Of a stretch of 64,000 nt of DNA, positions 15,730 through 29,300 are shown piece by piece. The position numbers and the translations under genes were made by a program. The stretch spans positions 418,501 to 482,500 of the forward strand of contig OZ014420.1 in the NCBI GenBank assembly GCA_963965975.1. The letters run 5' to 3'. Below the pieces are notes generated by a model, which ran no database searches, was not told the DNA's origin, and saw only the letters and a list, made by a program, of their open reading frames with translations. This stretch comes from Xestospongia bergquistia. Lineage: Eukaryota; Porifera; Demospongiae; Haplosclerida; Petrosiidae. Position 1 is the first letter of the stretch, and each line of letters begins with the position of its first letter.

Positions 15730-17104
15730 ATGGCCACATCAAACTCGACATCGCTACAAAGATTAGCTGGAGAGTTGAAAAGTTTACATCAAGAACCTGT
15801 TGAAGGTTTTATAGTGACCCTACCTTCTGAAGAAGACTTGTATACTTGGCATGTAGCCATATTTGGTCCTCCTGATACTCCCTACCAGGGAGGGTATTTC
15901 AAAGTAAGCCCTTCCCCTTCGTCTAATCATTATTTTTCTCCATTTAATTAGGCGGAAATGAAGTTTCCACTCGACTATCCATACTCACCACCAAAACTCA
16001 AATTCCTCACACCACTCCTTCATCCTAACGTTTATTCTGTAAGTCCCCGCCCACTTTGACATGGTCCTCCGAGTGTTTAATTTTGTATTGTACTGGAAAC
16101 GTGTCTAATCCCAGAATGTCTTGTTCTTGGACCACTGAGTGCAAAGTAGTTCCACATTTGTTGTTTAAACTGACCATTCATCCAGGGCTTCTCTACCTTT
16201 TTGTGTAGTGATGAACTTCACATGCTGCATTTATATACTTGCTTAGTTAACACTTTCTAGCTATTTTAGTACTAAAGTCTATTGCTCTTGAAATACTTGT
16301 TATATTAACACCTCAGTTATCATCTTTAGACATTATGGGATTATAGACATTTTTGGGATTAGACACTCCGGGAATGATTCATTGTACAGTATAGCATTTT
16401 GATCAAAGGTTACTCTCCCTTTGTGTTTTAGGATGGTGAGCTGTGCGTTTCTATTTTGCACCCTCCTGGCGAGGACATGTTGAGCGGTGAACTACCTCAA
16501 GAGAGGTGGAATCCAACACAAAGTGTTAGGTATATGATAAACAATGTGTCAAGTTTTTATGATTTATTTGTTACAGGACAATATTACTTAGCGTGATATC
16601 ATTATTAAATGAACCCAATACCTTCTCAGCTGCTAATGTGGATGCTTCGGTTTTATATCGTAAATGGAGGGATAGCCGAGGAAAAGATAAACAATATATC
16701 GATATTATCAAGTGAGAGAGAGAAGGAGATAAAGAGAGAGAGATGTAATGTATTCTTACTATTAAAAATAAACCGTTACACATTGAAAGTGACATAGGTT
16801 TCTAAAAACAAAAGTCATCTTTCTTAATTTCAATGCTTTTGTCTTTTACATATTCAGGAAGCAAGTCGAGACATCACTTAAAGAAGCAGAGAAGGACAAT
16901 GTCCATGTACCACAGACACTAGAAGAATACACAGCGACAGTTAAAAAACAAACAAAACATTCAGCTAGCAATAGTGAGGTAGACGATGTTTTAGATTTTG
17001 ATGACGACTATATGGAAAGTACTACGGATGAAGATGAGGAAGAAGATTGTATTGAAGAAGGTAGTGACGAAGAAATGAATGAAGTAGACAGCGGAACAGC
17101 TTAA
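15730..17104 (+). CDS. UBE2R2: E2 ubiquitin-conjugating enzyme, CDC34/UBE2R type
   Basis: Exons at about 15730-15903, 15952-16038, 16433-16530, 16577-16709 and 16859-17104. UBC fold with [19 protein letters not shown] and [14 protein letters not shown]. The catalytic Cys is in [18 protein letters not shown], followed by the acidic-loop insertion ending in [13 protein letters not shown] that is specific to CDC34/UBE2R and UBE2G E2s. The C-terminal extension is strongly acidic ([10 protein letters not shown], then a Glu/Asp-rich stretch), as in CDC34, where it binds the CUL1 basic canyon of SCF ligases. UBE2R1 and UBE2R2 are vertebrate paralogues, so the symbol marks the family only. Confidence 0.93.
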
Positions 17105-17600
17105 GACCACACCTACTTGCTAGAAATCATGTTTTCCTTTGTTACATGCATTCAGTTTCTCTAATTAATACCCATATTGTTTAAGCATTGATGTCATAAT
17201 TTCAATGATTTTTTTGTAGGATAAACTGATATTGTCCAGATAGTATTATGCATTTCTTTGTTCTATATTTGATATTTTTATCAGTAAACCTAGTATTATA
17301 TGTGTACATCTTTGTAATTCATTGTTTTTGTCCATGCACTATTGCAAAAAAATATTCATTCTTTTTAAAACAACTTGTGTCTAACACACCCTCCATTAAA
17401 CCCAAACATTGCATGTTTACCAGACCCTCTTACAAATTCAAAATTAATATGCTTACTGGACCCTTCAAAAAAAGATACCCTATTGTTACCTTTTCAGACA
17501 ATTTATTATTATGCAATATACATTAGTAATGAACTAAGATGGTAAGAATTGGTTATTGCCTAAACAAGTCTCATAAATTTACAGCTCTACTGCTCTAGTT
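17105..17600. other. Convergent 3' region between UBE2R and ATP5F1A
   Basis: About 500 bp of AT-rich sequence holding both 3' UTRs. A 92-codon plus-strand frame at 17248-17526 is Phe/Leu-rich and low in complexity, and was not called as a gene. Confidence 0.6.
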
Positions 17601-20004
<2,404 letters not shown>

Positions 20005-20087
20005 CTTGTTAAATAGTCTATAAATAAGTTTGAGGGACAGCTATTGTAAAGGACAACCTCTGCAATGGCTGCCAGGAGATTGCCTAT

Positions 20088-20099
20088 TGCGCATGCGCA
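20088..20099. promoter_or_regulatory. Perfect NRF-1-type palindrome upstream of ATP5F1A
   Basis: TGCGCATGCGCA is a perfect 12-bp palindrome in the 162-bp gap between the ATP5F1A start and the ELP1 stop. A GCAATGGCTGCC (YY1-like ATGGC core) lies 20 bp away at about 20062. Both factors are known regulators of nuclear genes for mitochondrial proteins in vertebrates; their use here is inferred. Confidence 0.6.
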
Positions 20100-20166
20100 G
20101 ACGGAAACCCACGTGGATAGCATCATGTCGATAATAATTTTCATTTATTGGATTAAAATTAATAAC

Positions 20167-23100
20167 TTATAAATAATTGGGTAATTTCCATTTCATATCC
20201 ACTCTAAAAACAGGCTGTGAAATAAGGGGAGCTGTATAATAATAAAACTAATAAATAATAATAATAATGACAGAAAACATTTACCTGAATTTATATTAAC
20301 ACTTTTCATTGCAGCAATAATTGAATTCACTGTTGATTGTGGACCAGTAGTCTATTGAGAGCAATAAATAATATGTGAACATTTATAAAAATGGACTGAC
20401 TCGTTGCAATGTGCCAGAATTACCAGTCAAACTGGTTTGAGCCGTCGGAGGCCATATAACAACAAGATGATCTTGTATTGAGTCTAGAAATTGCTGAAAT
20501 CTTTCCTGAAGTTCACGAGCTTCACTTGTAAGATCAAAGAGACAGAGAACATTAAGAAGACTACCAATTTCATCTAATAAAATAATGTAATGGCAGACTT
20601 TGTTGATGTTCTTTGTACCTTGAGTATGATCAGCTCTGGTGATAATGTCTTTAAGAGCGTCCATTAATGCCATATCCTCAAACTGACTACCTTCTTTTAA
20701 ACTGTATTTCTTTCTCTCTGCTTTACGACGGTTCTTGGCAGACTTACTGAAATACACATATTGTCATGTGATTGTCACACAGACTCAATTGTCTTACGCT
20801 GATGTTCGTGTTGCACGAGAGGAGGAAGTGGTCAATTGACCGGTAATACTACTAGTATCAGAGAAAAGATCTGCTTCTTTTTCATCAACAGCATATGTCC
20901 CATCTAAAAATAACAAGAAATAGTTTTATTTAGAAATTATTCACTTACCAAAGATGGCTTCCATTTTCTTGCTCTTTTCTTCTCTAACTTTTTGTAATCT
21001 TGAGCAGTGATGAAGAAACAAATCTTGTTGTGTCTCCATTAATAGAAGATGGTTTCTTTGAGCTATCAATTCATTAGAAAGACAAAATAAAAGATTATAT
21101 TCACTGACCTTCAAGTAATCCTGGTTTAACAAGTTTGTCAATCAAGTCAGTCCGGTTATATAAATGTATCTACATATATTCCAAGTAAAGAGAGTATGAC
21201 AGCTAAATAGGTATTTACTTACAAGTCGTAAAGCTTCTTCCCAGACTCTGCCTTCTATTGACACACCCACAGCCCCTTCAATATCCTATATTAAATACAT
21301 TGGGTTAAATAAAAGGTAGCTCATTGATGCTGACCTCAGCATAATCAATGAGAACTCGAGCAGCAGATGAAAATTGATGTAAAGATTTGAGATGATCTGT
21401 ATAATAGACAGAATGATATCTGTTATCACTACAATGTAATGTACTAGCTATTTTCCTAGCAATGCTATGTCGATGTCCTTCATCATGACCCAATTGAGCT
21501 GATAAAACAAAAACAAATTCCCAATTCCCAGCTTTTTCAAAGGCAGCCATTGATAGTTCCAGCTCACCACAACTTTGATAGACTGAGAGAGAGAGAAAGA
21601 AAGACCACTAAATGGACAATAGTCACTATATTCTTACCAATAGCTGCCTCTTTAAAGTGGCCATTGTCAGCTAAATACTCTCCATATAATTTACTGATCA
21701 CATGATGCTCATGTGATCCTTTATCAGTGAAAATCTTCAGAGCTGACTTATATAATTTTTGTTCTTTTATAAGTTTTAAACACTCGTCAAATTTGTCAGG
21801 TACTAGATACAGAATAGACAGATAATATTGGGTATATGAACACATACCACAGTGACTAATATTCACTAATGCCTTTTCGTATCTCTTTAAATATTTATCA
21901 ATACGATATCGTTGATAATGTAGCGGCAGCTGCCGCAACTCATTAAGAAAAGGGAGATACTCTTTTGGGTCCTGATATAACCAATAAAATGATAATATGA
22001 TTAAGAAAACCTACTTTTTGACTTTTTTCAGCAACTGTTAAAACAAGAGAGTAGTCATAAAGACCCAAAGCAATATCATATAACTGATTAATATCAACCA
22101 ATATCATAGTGTATTTTAACGCCTCATCTACAGTGACTGATTCACTAGGAGAGCCTGGACTATCTGTGTGTGTAAGAAAAGAGAGTGTGTGAGAGTGAAG
22201 CAGTCTTTCTTTCATACACGATACCTCTTAGCTCTTTAATCTTCAGGAGTACATTGTCTAATTCTTGAGGAGTTTTACATATATATGTAGTGAGTATTGT
22301 TAATATAAATCTGTTCATTCAGACATTATAATATACTAATTGAAAAACATACTTTCTCTCTCCAGTCTCATGTAGAGCTTCTCTAATAGCATCACACACT
22401 GTATTGACTTTTGAATGGTCAACAGGCTCATTCCTAGACTGCTTCTGACTGGGTTCAGACCCAGACCAATATGGAATTGGGTACGTTGTTTGAGTAACAT
22501 CTTCATTTCTGTAGACAAAAATTAGTAATACAATTGACCACACCCTCCAGGCAATCTCACCGTAACTCTGTAAGAAAAAGATTAATAAAATTTACATCAT
22601 TTAGTTGTTCTACAAATTGTTTAGTGTGAGAAAGAAAGGCAGCCATATTGTGATCGCAAAGTAGATTCATGTTGATACGATGTTTACGCATGATCAAAAA
22701 TGCTTTATCATATTCAAATCTAAAAATGACATGGTAATAATGTAAAAAGTACGACATCTCCATGGCAACCCACCTATCTAAATGATATCGTATTAAACTC
22801 AGAACTAAAGCTCTCGGAGATATAGTTTCCAAATTGCCTCGAGGCATTAGCAATACTACTTTGATATCATATGGCACAACAGTAACAATACGAGCTCCTC
22901 TTTCTACTCGTCTAATGGTTTCATCACAGATCCCATCCTCAGAAGAAAACTCTGTTAGAGCTAAAGAAAAGATAATAAATTGAGGAAAATTATCAACAGA
23001 CCATCAATCCATCTATAAACCTGTTCATCCATCTGTCTGTCTATCCATCCATCCATTCATAAAAAGTTAGTAATAATTTATAAGTTCCTTTACTTGAGGG

Positions 23101-24993
23101 ATCTAAATGAAGACTCAAACATCGTATAGTATGAGAATCAGTTGTTAAGATAACAAACTCATTGTGGACAGCAAAAGAGGTACATTTAGAAGAAACCTAT
23201 GGTGGAATGTTACTATAAATAGATCATACATCATTGTTACTATAAATAGATGATATCATTATTACTATAAATAAACCTATATATATTAATTTTATAACCT
23301 TAGTATTATTAACATATAATTGACGTCTCTGTGTGTTCAAACCAATAACACATTCCTATAGAGATATCTGACATAAAATATAATTAAAATAATCAAATAT
23401 ATAAACCTGATCTTGAAACATGTTTAATGAGATGTGGTCACATGATATACCACCAAAAGTCACATGACTGTTGTTAGGTAAAACCCAAGGGCTTAAGGAA
23501 CATTTATTGTTGCCCCCATTATATCTGAAGACCCTACCATCTTGGAATTCTATAGCAACACTACGAGTATCCAAGTTGCTATGGAGACAAATGATATGGC
23601 CATCACACTTAACTCGCTTCCTAAAATAAAATTAAGATTGTGTGCAAGAAGAAAAAACTGACTTTTCAACAACAGTAAGTTTGTCTTCATTATTAGATAT
23701 TTCTAACTCAACAATAGCATCAATAAATTGGTCACATGACTGACATGTGATTCCAAGAAGTGTGTATTCTTTCCACCATACCAACTGTCGTAGATCGTGA
23801 AGAACAAAAGACACGCCTCCATGATGTAGACTAATTAAAGTTAATTAACACACTCATCAGTGAGACAATGAAAATATGTACCAAGTCAGTTGAGATACTT
23901 TTGGTTTTGCTGTGGCTCCTCCCACTTCTTTAAAACTTAAGAGACCCATACGTCCATCTGTCAATACAACAATAACATCGTTAGGATGAGGAGGTGGAGC
24001 AAAGGTAAGAAGAGAAATGGGAGAAGGAAAGGAGATCTCGTGGGCACTCATGGGTGGTGGAATAACCACATGACGAAAAGGAGTATAATGGAGAGTAGCT
24101 ATAAAGAATAGATAATTAATTAGGTATAATTAAAGGGGCATACCTCCATCAATAACAGCAACTGGTGAGTTGTTATCAGGACAGATGGATCCATTTGTAG
24201 CCACGCCCCATTTCCAATCGTATATTATATAATGACCTGCTACAATTAAAGATTATAATAATAGAGACAAATAGAAATGGGTGTGGTCATTACTTGAGAG
24301 TAATAGATGAAGTCTGAGTGCCAATATAGGATCCCAAATAGCAGAAACTAATGAAGAGGTGTAACCAGTAGGTGTGGCTCCAGTGGGCTGCAGTTCCTGT
24401 TTTAGGTACCAGTGATAATTGCTACAACTCCATAATTGTACTATAAATAGAATATGCAGTCTAAATATAGTAACAACAAGAGATTACCCAATGTTTTAGG
24501 CTCAGAGTCAGACTTGGACTCAGGATGTTTCTCTAACCAAATAGCCAGAACCGTGGAATCAGCATTCCAAAACAGTTTATTTACTATCCAGTCTAACTTC
24601 TCTACTCTCAATGTAAATTCTCCATGTCTAAGTCCATTACTCTCATAAAAGATAACGTCATGGCGATGAGGTTTTCTTTGCGTACTAGCAATAAGGTTTC
24701 CACTGGGACGCCAGTGAAGGACATTCTCTAGTCCATCAGCGGATTCACTAGTGGAGTAGAGAGTGAGTTGTCGTGTCCAGACACGAAGTTTGCGAGCACC
24801 TAAAAATAAAGAAATTCAAATATATAGAAAATGATGAAAACATAACTGTTGCTATAGTAACTAAGTATTACCTGTACTTGGTTCAATAGAAGAACAAACA
24901 AAATATTCCCCGTCTCCTCTCCAACTGATGCGAGGTTTTCTATCATCCCATGACATTGCAGGGTGAACAGGCTATTATCAATGAATATCATTA

Positions 24994-25041
<48 letters not shown>

Positions 25042-25828
25042 GATACAACATTAAAAATTGTTGTTAAATTAAACTGTATGCTAGTGCTGCTCATATTTTT
25101 AAGGTAATACTATCTAGTATTAGGTTCTAAAGTTATCATACTTGTTGAGTTAATTGTTGAGCTGTGGGCTTTCCCAGTGAACCATGGAACTGAGTCTCCT
25201 TTTTACCCCAGCCCACAGTAATAGGTTTCGCTAAATGGACAGATGGATGATAAAATGGATGCATACTATATACCTTCTCCAAATTCTTCAGGAAACATGG
25301 ACACTTCAGTAAGAGGATCAAAGTCACGTGTCATCAAGACAAGATTACCAGCACCTGTTACCATCACAACCAAATCTTGATCAGGACTCCATGCCATTTG
25401 CTCAATCCCATCATCAACATCGCCCACAATTTCAACCTAGAAAAAGGCTGAGGTCCATACTGTCTGCTAGGACTGAGTTCCATACCTCATATACTATTGT
25501 ATTACATGTCACTACTTCACCCTTCTTGGTTACAATACAAACCACACCCATCTCTGATAGATACTCTATACCGACAACATAATCCTCATCGGTCATGTGA
25601 TCATCATTCACAAGATGAACAATTCGTTCAACCTAAAAATTTTCATAAGCTAGAGTTCCATTTTAAATGACATATCACCTGTCCATTATGGGAATAAATA
25701 AAATGGACACACCCATCAGAGACAATCCATAATCCTTCTTTATCTGTATCCAGACAGACACATTCCACTCCAACAAGAGTAGGAAGAACTGGAAGAACTA
25801 AACAGGTAGTTGGTATGAGATTATGCAT
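20167..25828 (-). CDS. ELP1: Elongator complex protein 1
   Basis: More than 20 short exons on the minus strand reproduce the whole ELP1 protein, the scaffold of Elongator, which modifies U34 of tRNAs in the cytoplasm. The N-terminal part is two WD40 propellers: VGVECVCLDTDKEGLWIVSD (about 25770), VGWGKKETQFHGSLGKP (about 25180) and PVAVIDGG (about 24150). PRGNLETISPRALVLSLIRY (about 22810) starts the TPR-like solenoid, followed by YDKAFLIMRKHRINMNLL, DVTQTTYPIPYW, EKSQKDPKEYLPFLNELRQL and RYRIDKYLKRYEKAL. Near the end come SKNRRKAERKKYSLKEGSQF (the conserved basic, tRNA-contacting loop, about 20690-20755) and DMKWKLPNYL. The 5' end is uncertain: conserved similarity (NVSVYFRTL) extends upstream of the ATG at 25828 to about 25867 without an in-frame ATG, so a further 5' exon may supply the start. 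Confidence 0.93.
24998..25036. repeat. (TA)n microsatellite in an ELP1 intron
   Basis: About 18 perfect TA units. Confidence 0.95.
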
Positions 25829-25867
25829 TAATGTCCACGTGGGTAACAATGTACGGAAGTATACGGA

Positions 25868-26372
25868 AACATTCTGAAGCTTCTATAGAAATCCAATGCG
25901 GAAAATAAAATTATCTCCGTATACTTGGTTACTTATTTAATTAATGTAAAGTTTTTTTAGTGGAGTTTCTGATGACATCATGTATCTGTAATCAATAAAT
26001 GGCTAGTAATTACGAAAGATTTTATTATTTAGCTAGTCCTACTGACCAATCAGATTACTTTATTTCTGATAACACCATACATTGTGCTTATCAAACTGTT
26101 ATTGTGTTATGTTATCACTAAAAGAATGAAGTTTCTGGCAAAACTGGTTTTGCCACTCTGGTATATCAGGTTATATATCTAACTGCGCATGCTCAGTATA
26201 AAGCCCGGGAAAACGTGCTATAAAACTGCAAGTCTGCAACTACTGACTGTTTGAATGACTGGAGAGCTGTTGCACATTAGTCTCTAGAGAAGTGCTACTC
26301 AATCCCGGCATTAATCCTTGGTCTTGGAGATAGAAAAACGTTTCTATAGAGATACAATTTCTTGTATTTTGA
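25868..26372. promoter_or_regulatory. Divergent promoter region between ELP1 and the LRR gene
   Basis: Contains GACCAATCAG (CCAAT box, about 26043), an NRF-1-like TGCGCATGCTC at 26184-26194, and CTATAAAAC at about 26219 that could serve as a TATA element for the plus-strand gene. The short plus-strand frame at 25999 (40 codons) has no recognisable homology. Confidence 0.45.
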
Positions 26373-29300
26373 ATGCTACCCAAGATAGAGATATCAAAAG
26401 TAAGTATTTGATAAGACACTTTTGTGTTTAATAACTAGCTCCCTGCAGATTTTTAGTGTATGAATTAAACTGCATATATATGGTAAAGCATTCCAAATGA
26501 AACTGAGACACTTAATTTTTTCTACTAGTAGTGATTAAACAATTCACATTATAAGTCAGAGATTTGAGAACTATATTGCTAGACAGATGACAGAGTTAAT
26601 CTTGTTTGCATCTACAATTTTTTCTGTCTAGTAAATGCATTTATAACCTCTGATTTTTTATCTTCAGTGTTTATGTATATTTCTTCTACTCTAGAGAATG
26701 ATGACAATCTATCTTAACAAAAGTGGACCATTCGGTCAATGCTATGTTTCTGGAGGACTGTTCTAGTAGTGGTTATGACTTTATTGAAGGACATTAAATT
26801 GTTGGATAGTGTGGTAATGTGTAAGTCTGTTCATGTATGTAGTGTACACTGTCTCATGTATTGGGTAGTTGCATGATGGACGACATACATATGATGGACT
26901 AAAGTGAAGACTTGCATGCTAACAGCTCATGACAATATAGACTTCCATCTCCCTATGTTCTGTTACAAGTCCATTTGTTGATACACCGCTGTATCTAAGG
27001 GATTTGTTTGTGCTTAGTTGGGTTATCACTGTGTGTTCGCTTCGGTAGGAGTCATTTCTGGCCCACAGCTTGGCTTTGACCCTGACAGTATCTGGGCCAT
27101 CTATAGTTTTTGTAGACTGGGCCACCACTTAGTTTTTATAGACTGGGTCATCTAGTTTTTGATAGGAGTGCATGATCAACAAGGTATCATGTGCTCCTAG
27201 TTTTCTTAGGTCTAGATAATTGATACATTTTGAGCATGTAGACTAGTTTTTGTGGCCCATCTACTTTTTTCCCCAGCTTTTACTGGGTTACCTAAGTTTT
27301 ACCCAGCTTTTACTGGGTCTATAGTTTTTCCCCAGCTTTTACTGGGTGTATTATGTCCACATTCACCTCTGTATTATTTATTTTATTTATTTTTGTTCTT
27401 GTTAACATTGTTGCTTGTCTTGTCTTGCTTGTCTTCCTTCAAAACTGTGAGTTACCTTGTCTTTTTGTTTAGTAACTGTACGCTATGTGACAGTAACTGT
27501 ACTACTACATTCTATAACAGAACTAGGCACTAATACAGTTCATTATAAGGAGATGGAAGTCCTAATATATAATGTATTGTAGAAGTTGGTGACGTCTGTG
27601 TACTTTACGCCAATTATTGGGTGTACCAGAGAACTTACTAACTTCTATTATTTTATTGTGTATTTGGTAATTGCATTGCATATTTGCTGTGAGCTTTAGT
27701 TTCGAGAGTTTCTTCAAGCAAGTTTCATTCTATTGTTTCTGCATTGATTGTTAGCTCAAGTCTTCAATCAGCTCTGTGATTTGTTGAGCTTCGGATCAGT
27801 TTCATGACTATCCAGTTAGTTTATCAATCAATTGTTTAAACTGGTTATAACAAGACAGCTTACATTATTTCTAAAGACAGCTTTTCTGGCACAGCGGGCT
27901 TTTAGTTTATCAATCAATTGTTTAAACTGGTTATAACAAGACTAGACAGCTTACGGCTTTTAAAGACAGCTTACAGCTGGTTTTGTAAAGACAGTTTAAC
28001 GTTGTTTATATAAAGACAGTTTTGTGTTACACTTGAAATAAAGACAGCTTAAGTTTATTGAGCTCGGGCATTTAAAGACAGTTTAAAACAATTAATTCAG
28101 GCCTTCAAAGACAGCTTAGTAAGTTTAATGGCAGTAGTGTAATGTGAGGTTAATGGCGTGCGATTTCTGAAGACAGTTAATTTTTCTAGTATCGGGCCTA
28201 ATGTCTTTCCTTTTTTAAACTGATTTCAAAATAGCTTCACTTCTTTTCATATTTAGCCTTTAATGTCAGGTAGCTAAATTGAATGAAATTTTTGAAGTGA
28301 TTTTTTTTCTTCTAATTTTTCTTTTTTTAAAGACAGCTTTGCAATACTAAATTCAGGACAACTTTCAATTGAGCATAATATCATTGCTTCTTAGTTTTAA
28401 CAATCTTTATTTTCCATTGTTGAATGAGCTTTGTTGTAAGCCTTAGTCTTCGGGCTTTACCTTCTGTTTAGTTTATAGCCTAGTTTCTGTATGACTGGAC
28501 ACTCAGGTTTGTTAAAGAAGTAAGTTAGTAATTTGATGTATTATCTTGTCATTACATACAGCAAGTAATTTCTCTCTCAGTAAGTTCTGTAAGTTCTTTA
28601 CAATAATGCCAATGGCATTAACATTGCAACATTGAATTGAAGAAGTCAACCATTGATCAAAAACTCCTCCAACAAGTGCTGTAAGTTCTTTACAATATTT
28701 TCTGTAGTGTCAACATTGGATTTAAAACTCAATCATTGATTAAGTAAGTACTCCAGTAAGTTCTGTAAGTTCTTTACAATAATGCCAATGGCATTAACAT
28801 TGCAACATTTAATTGAAAGAAGTCAACCATTGATCAAGAACTCCAACAAGTGCTGTAAGTTCTTTACAATATTTTCTGTAGTGTCAACATTGGATTTAAA
28901 ACTCAACCATTGATTAAGTAAGTACTCTAGTAAGTTCTGTAAGTTCTTTACAATAATGCCAATGGCATTAACATTGCAACATTGAATTGAAGAAGTCAAC
29001 CATTGATCAAGAACTCCAACAAGTGCTGTAAGTTCTTTACAATATTTTCTGTAGTGTCAACATTGGATTTAAAACTCAACCATTGATTAAGTAAGTACTC
29101 CAGTAAGTTCTGTAAGTTCTTTACAATAATGCCAATGGCATTAACATTGCAACATTGAATTGAAAGAAGTCAACCATTGATCAAGAACTCCAACAAGTGC
29201 TGTAAGTTCTTTACAATATTTTCTGTAGTGTCAACATTGGATTTAAAACTCAACCATTGATTAAGTAAGTACTCCAGTAAGTTCTGTAAGTTCTTTACAA

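Noticed and set aside
17248..17526. 92-codon plus-strand frame in the UBE2R/ATP5F1A gap
   Set aside because: Low-complexity Phe/Leu composition within expected 3' UTR sequence.
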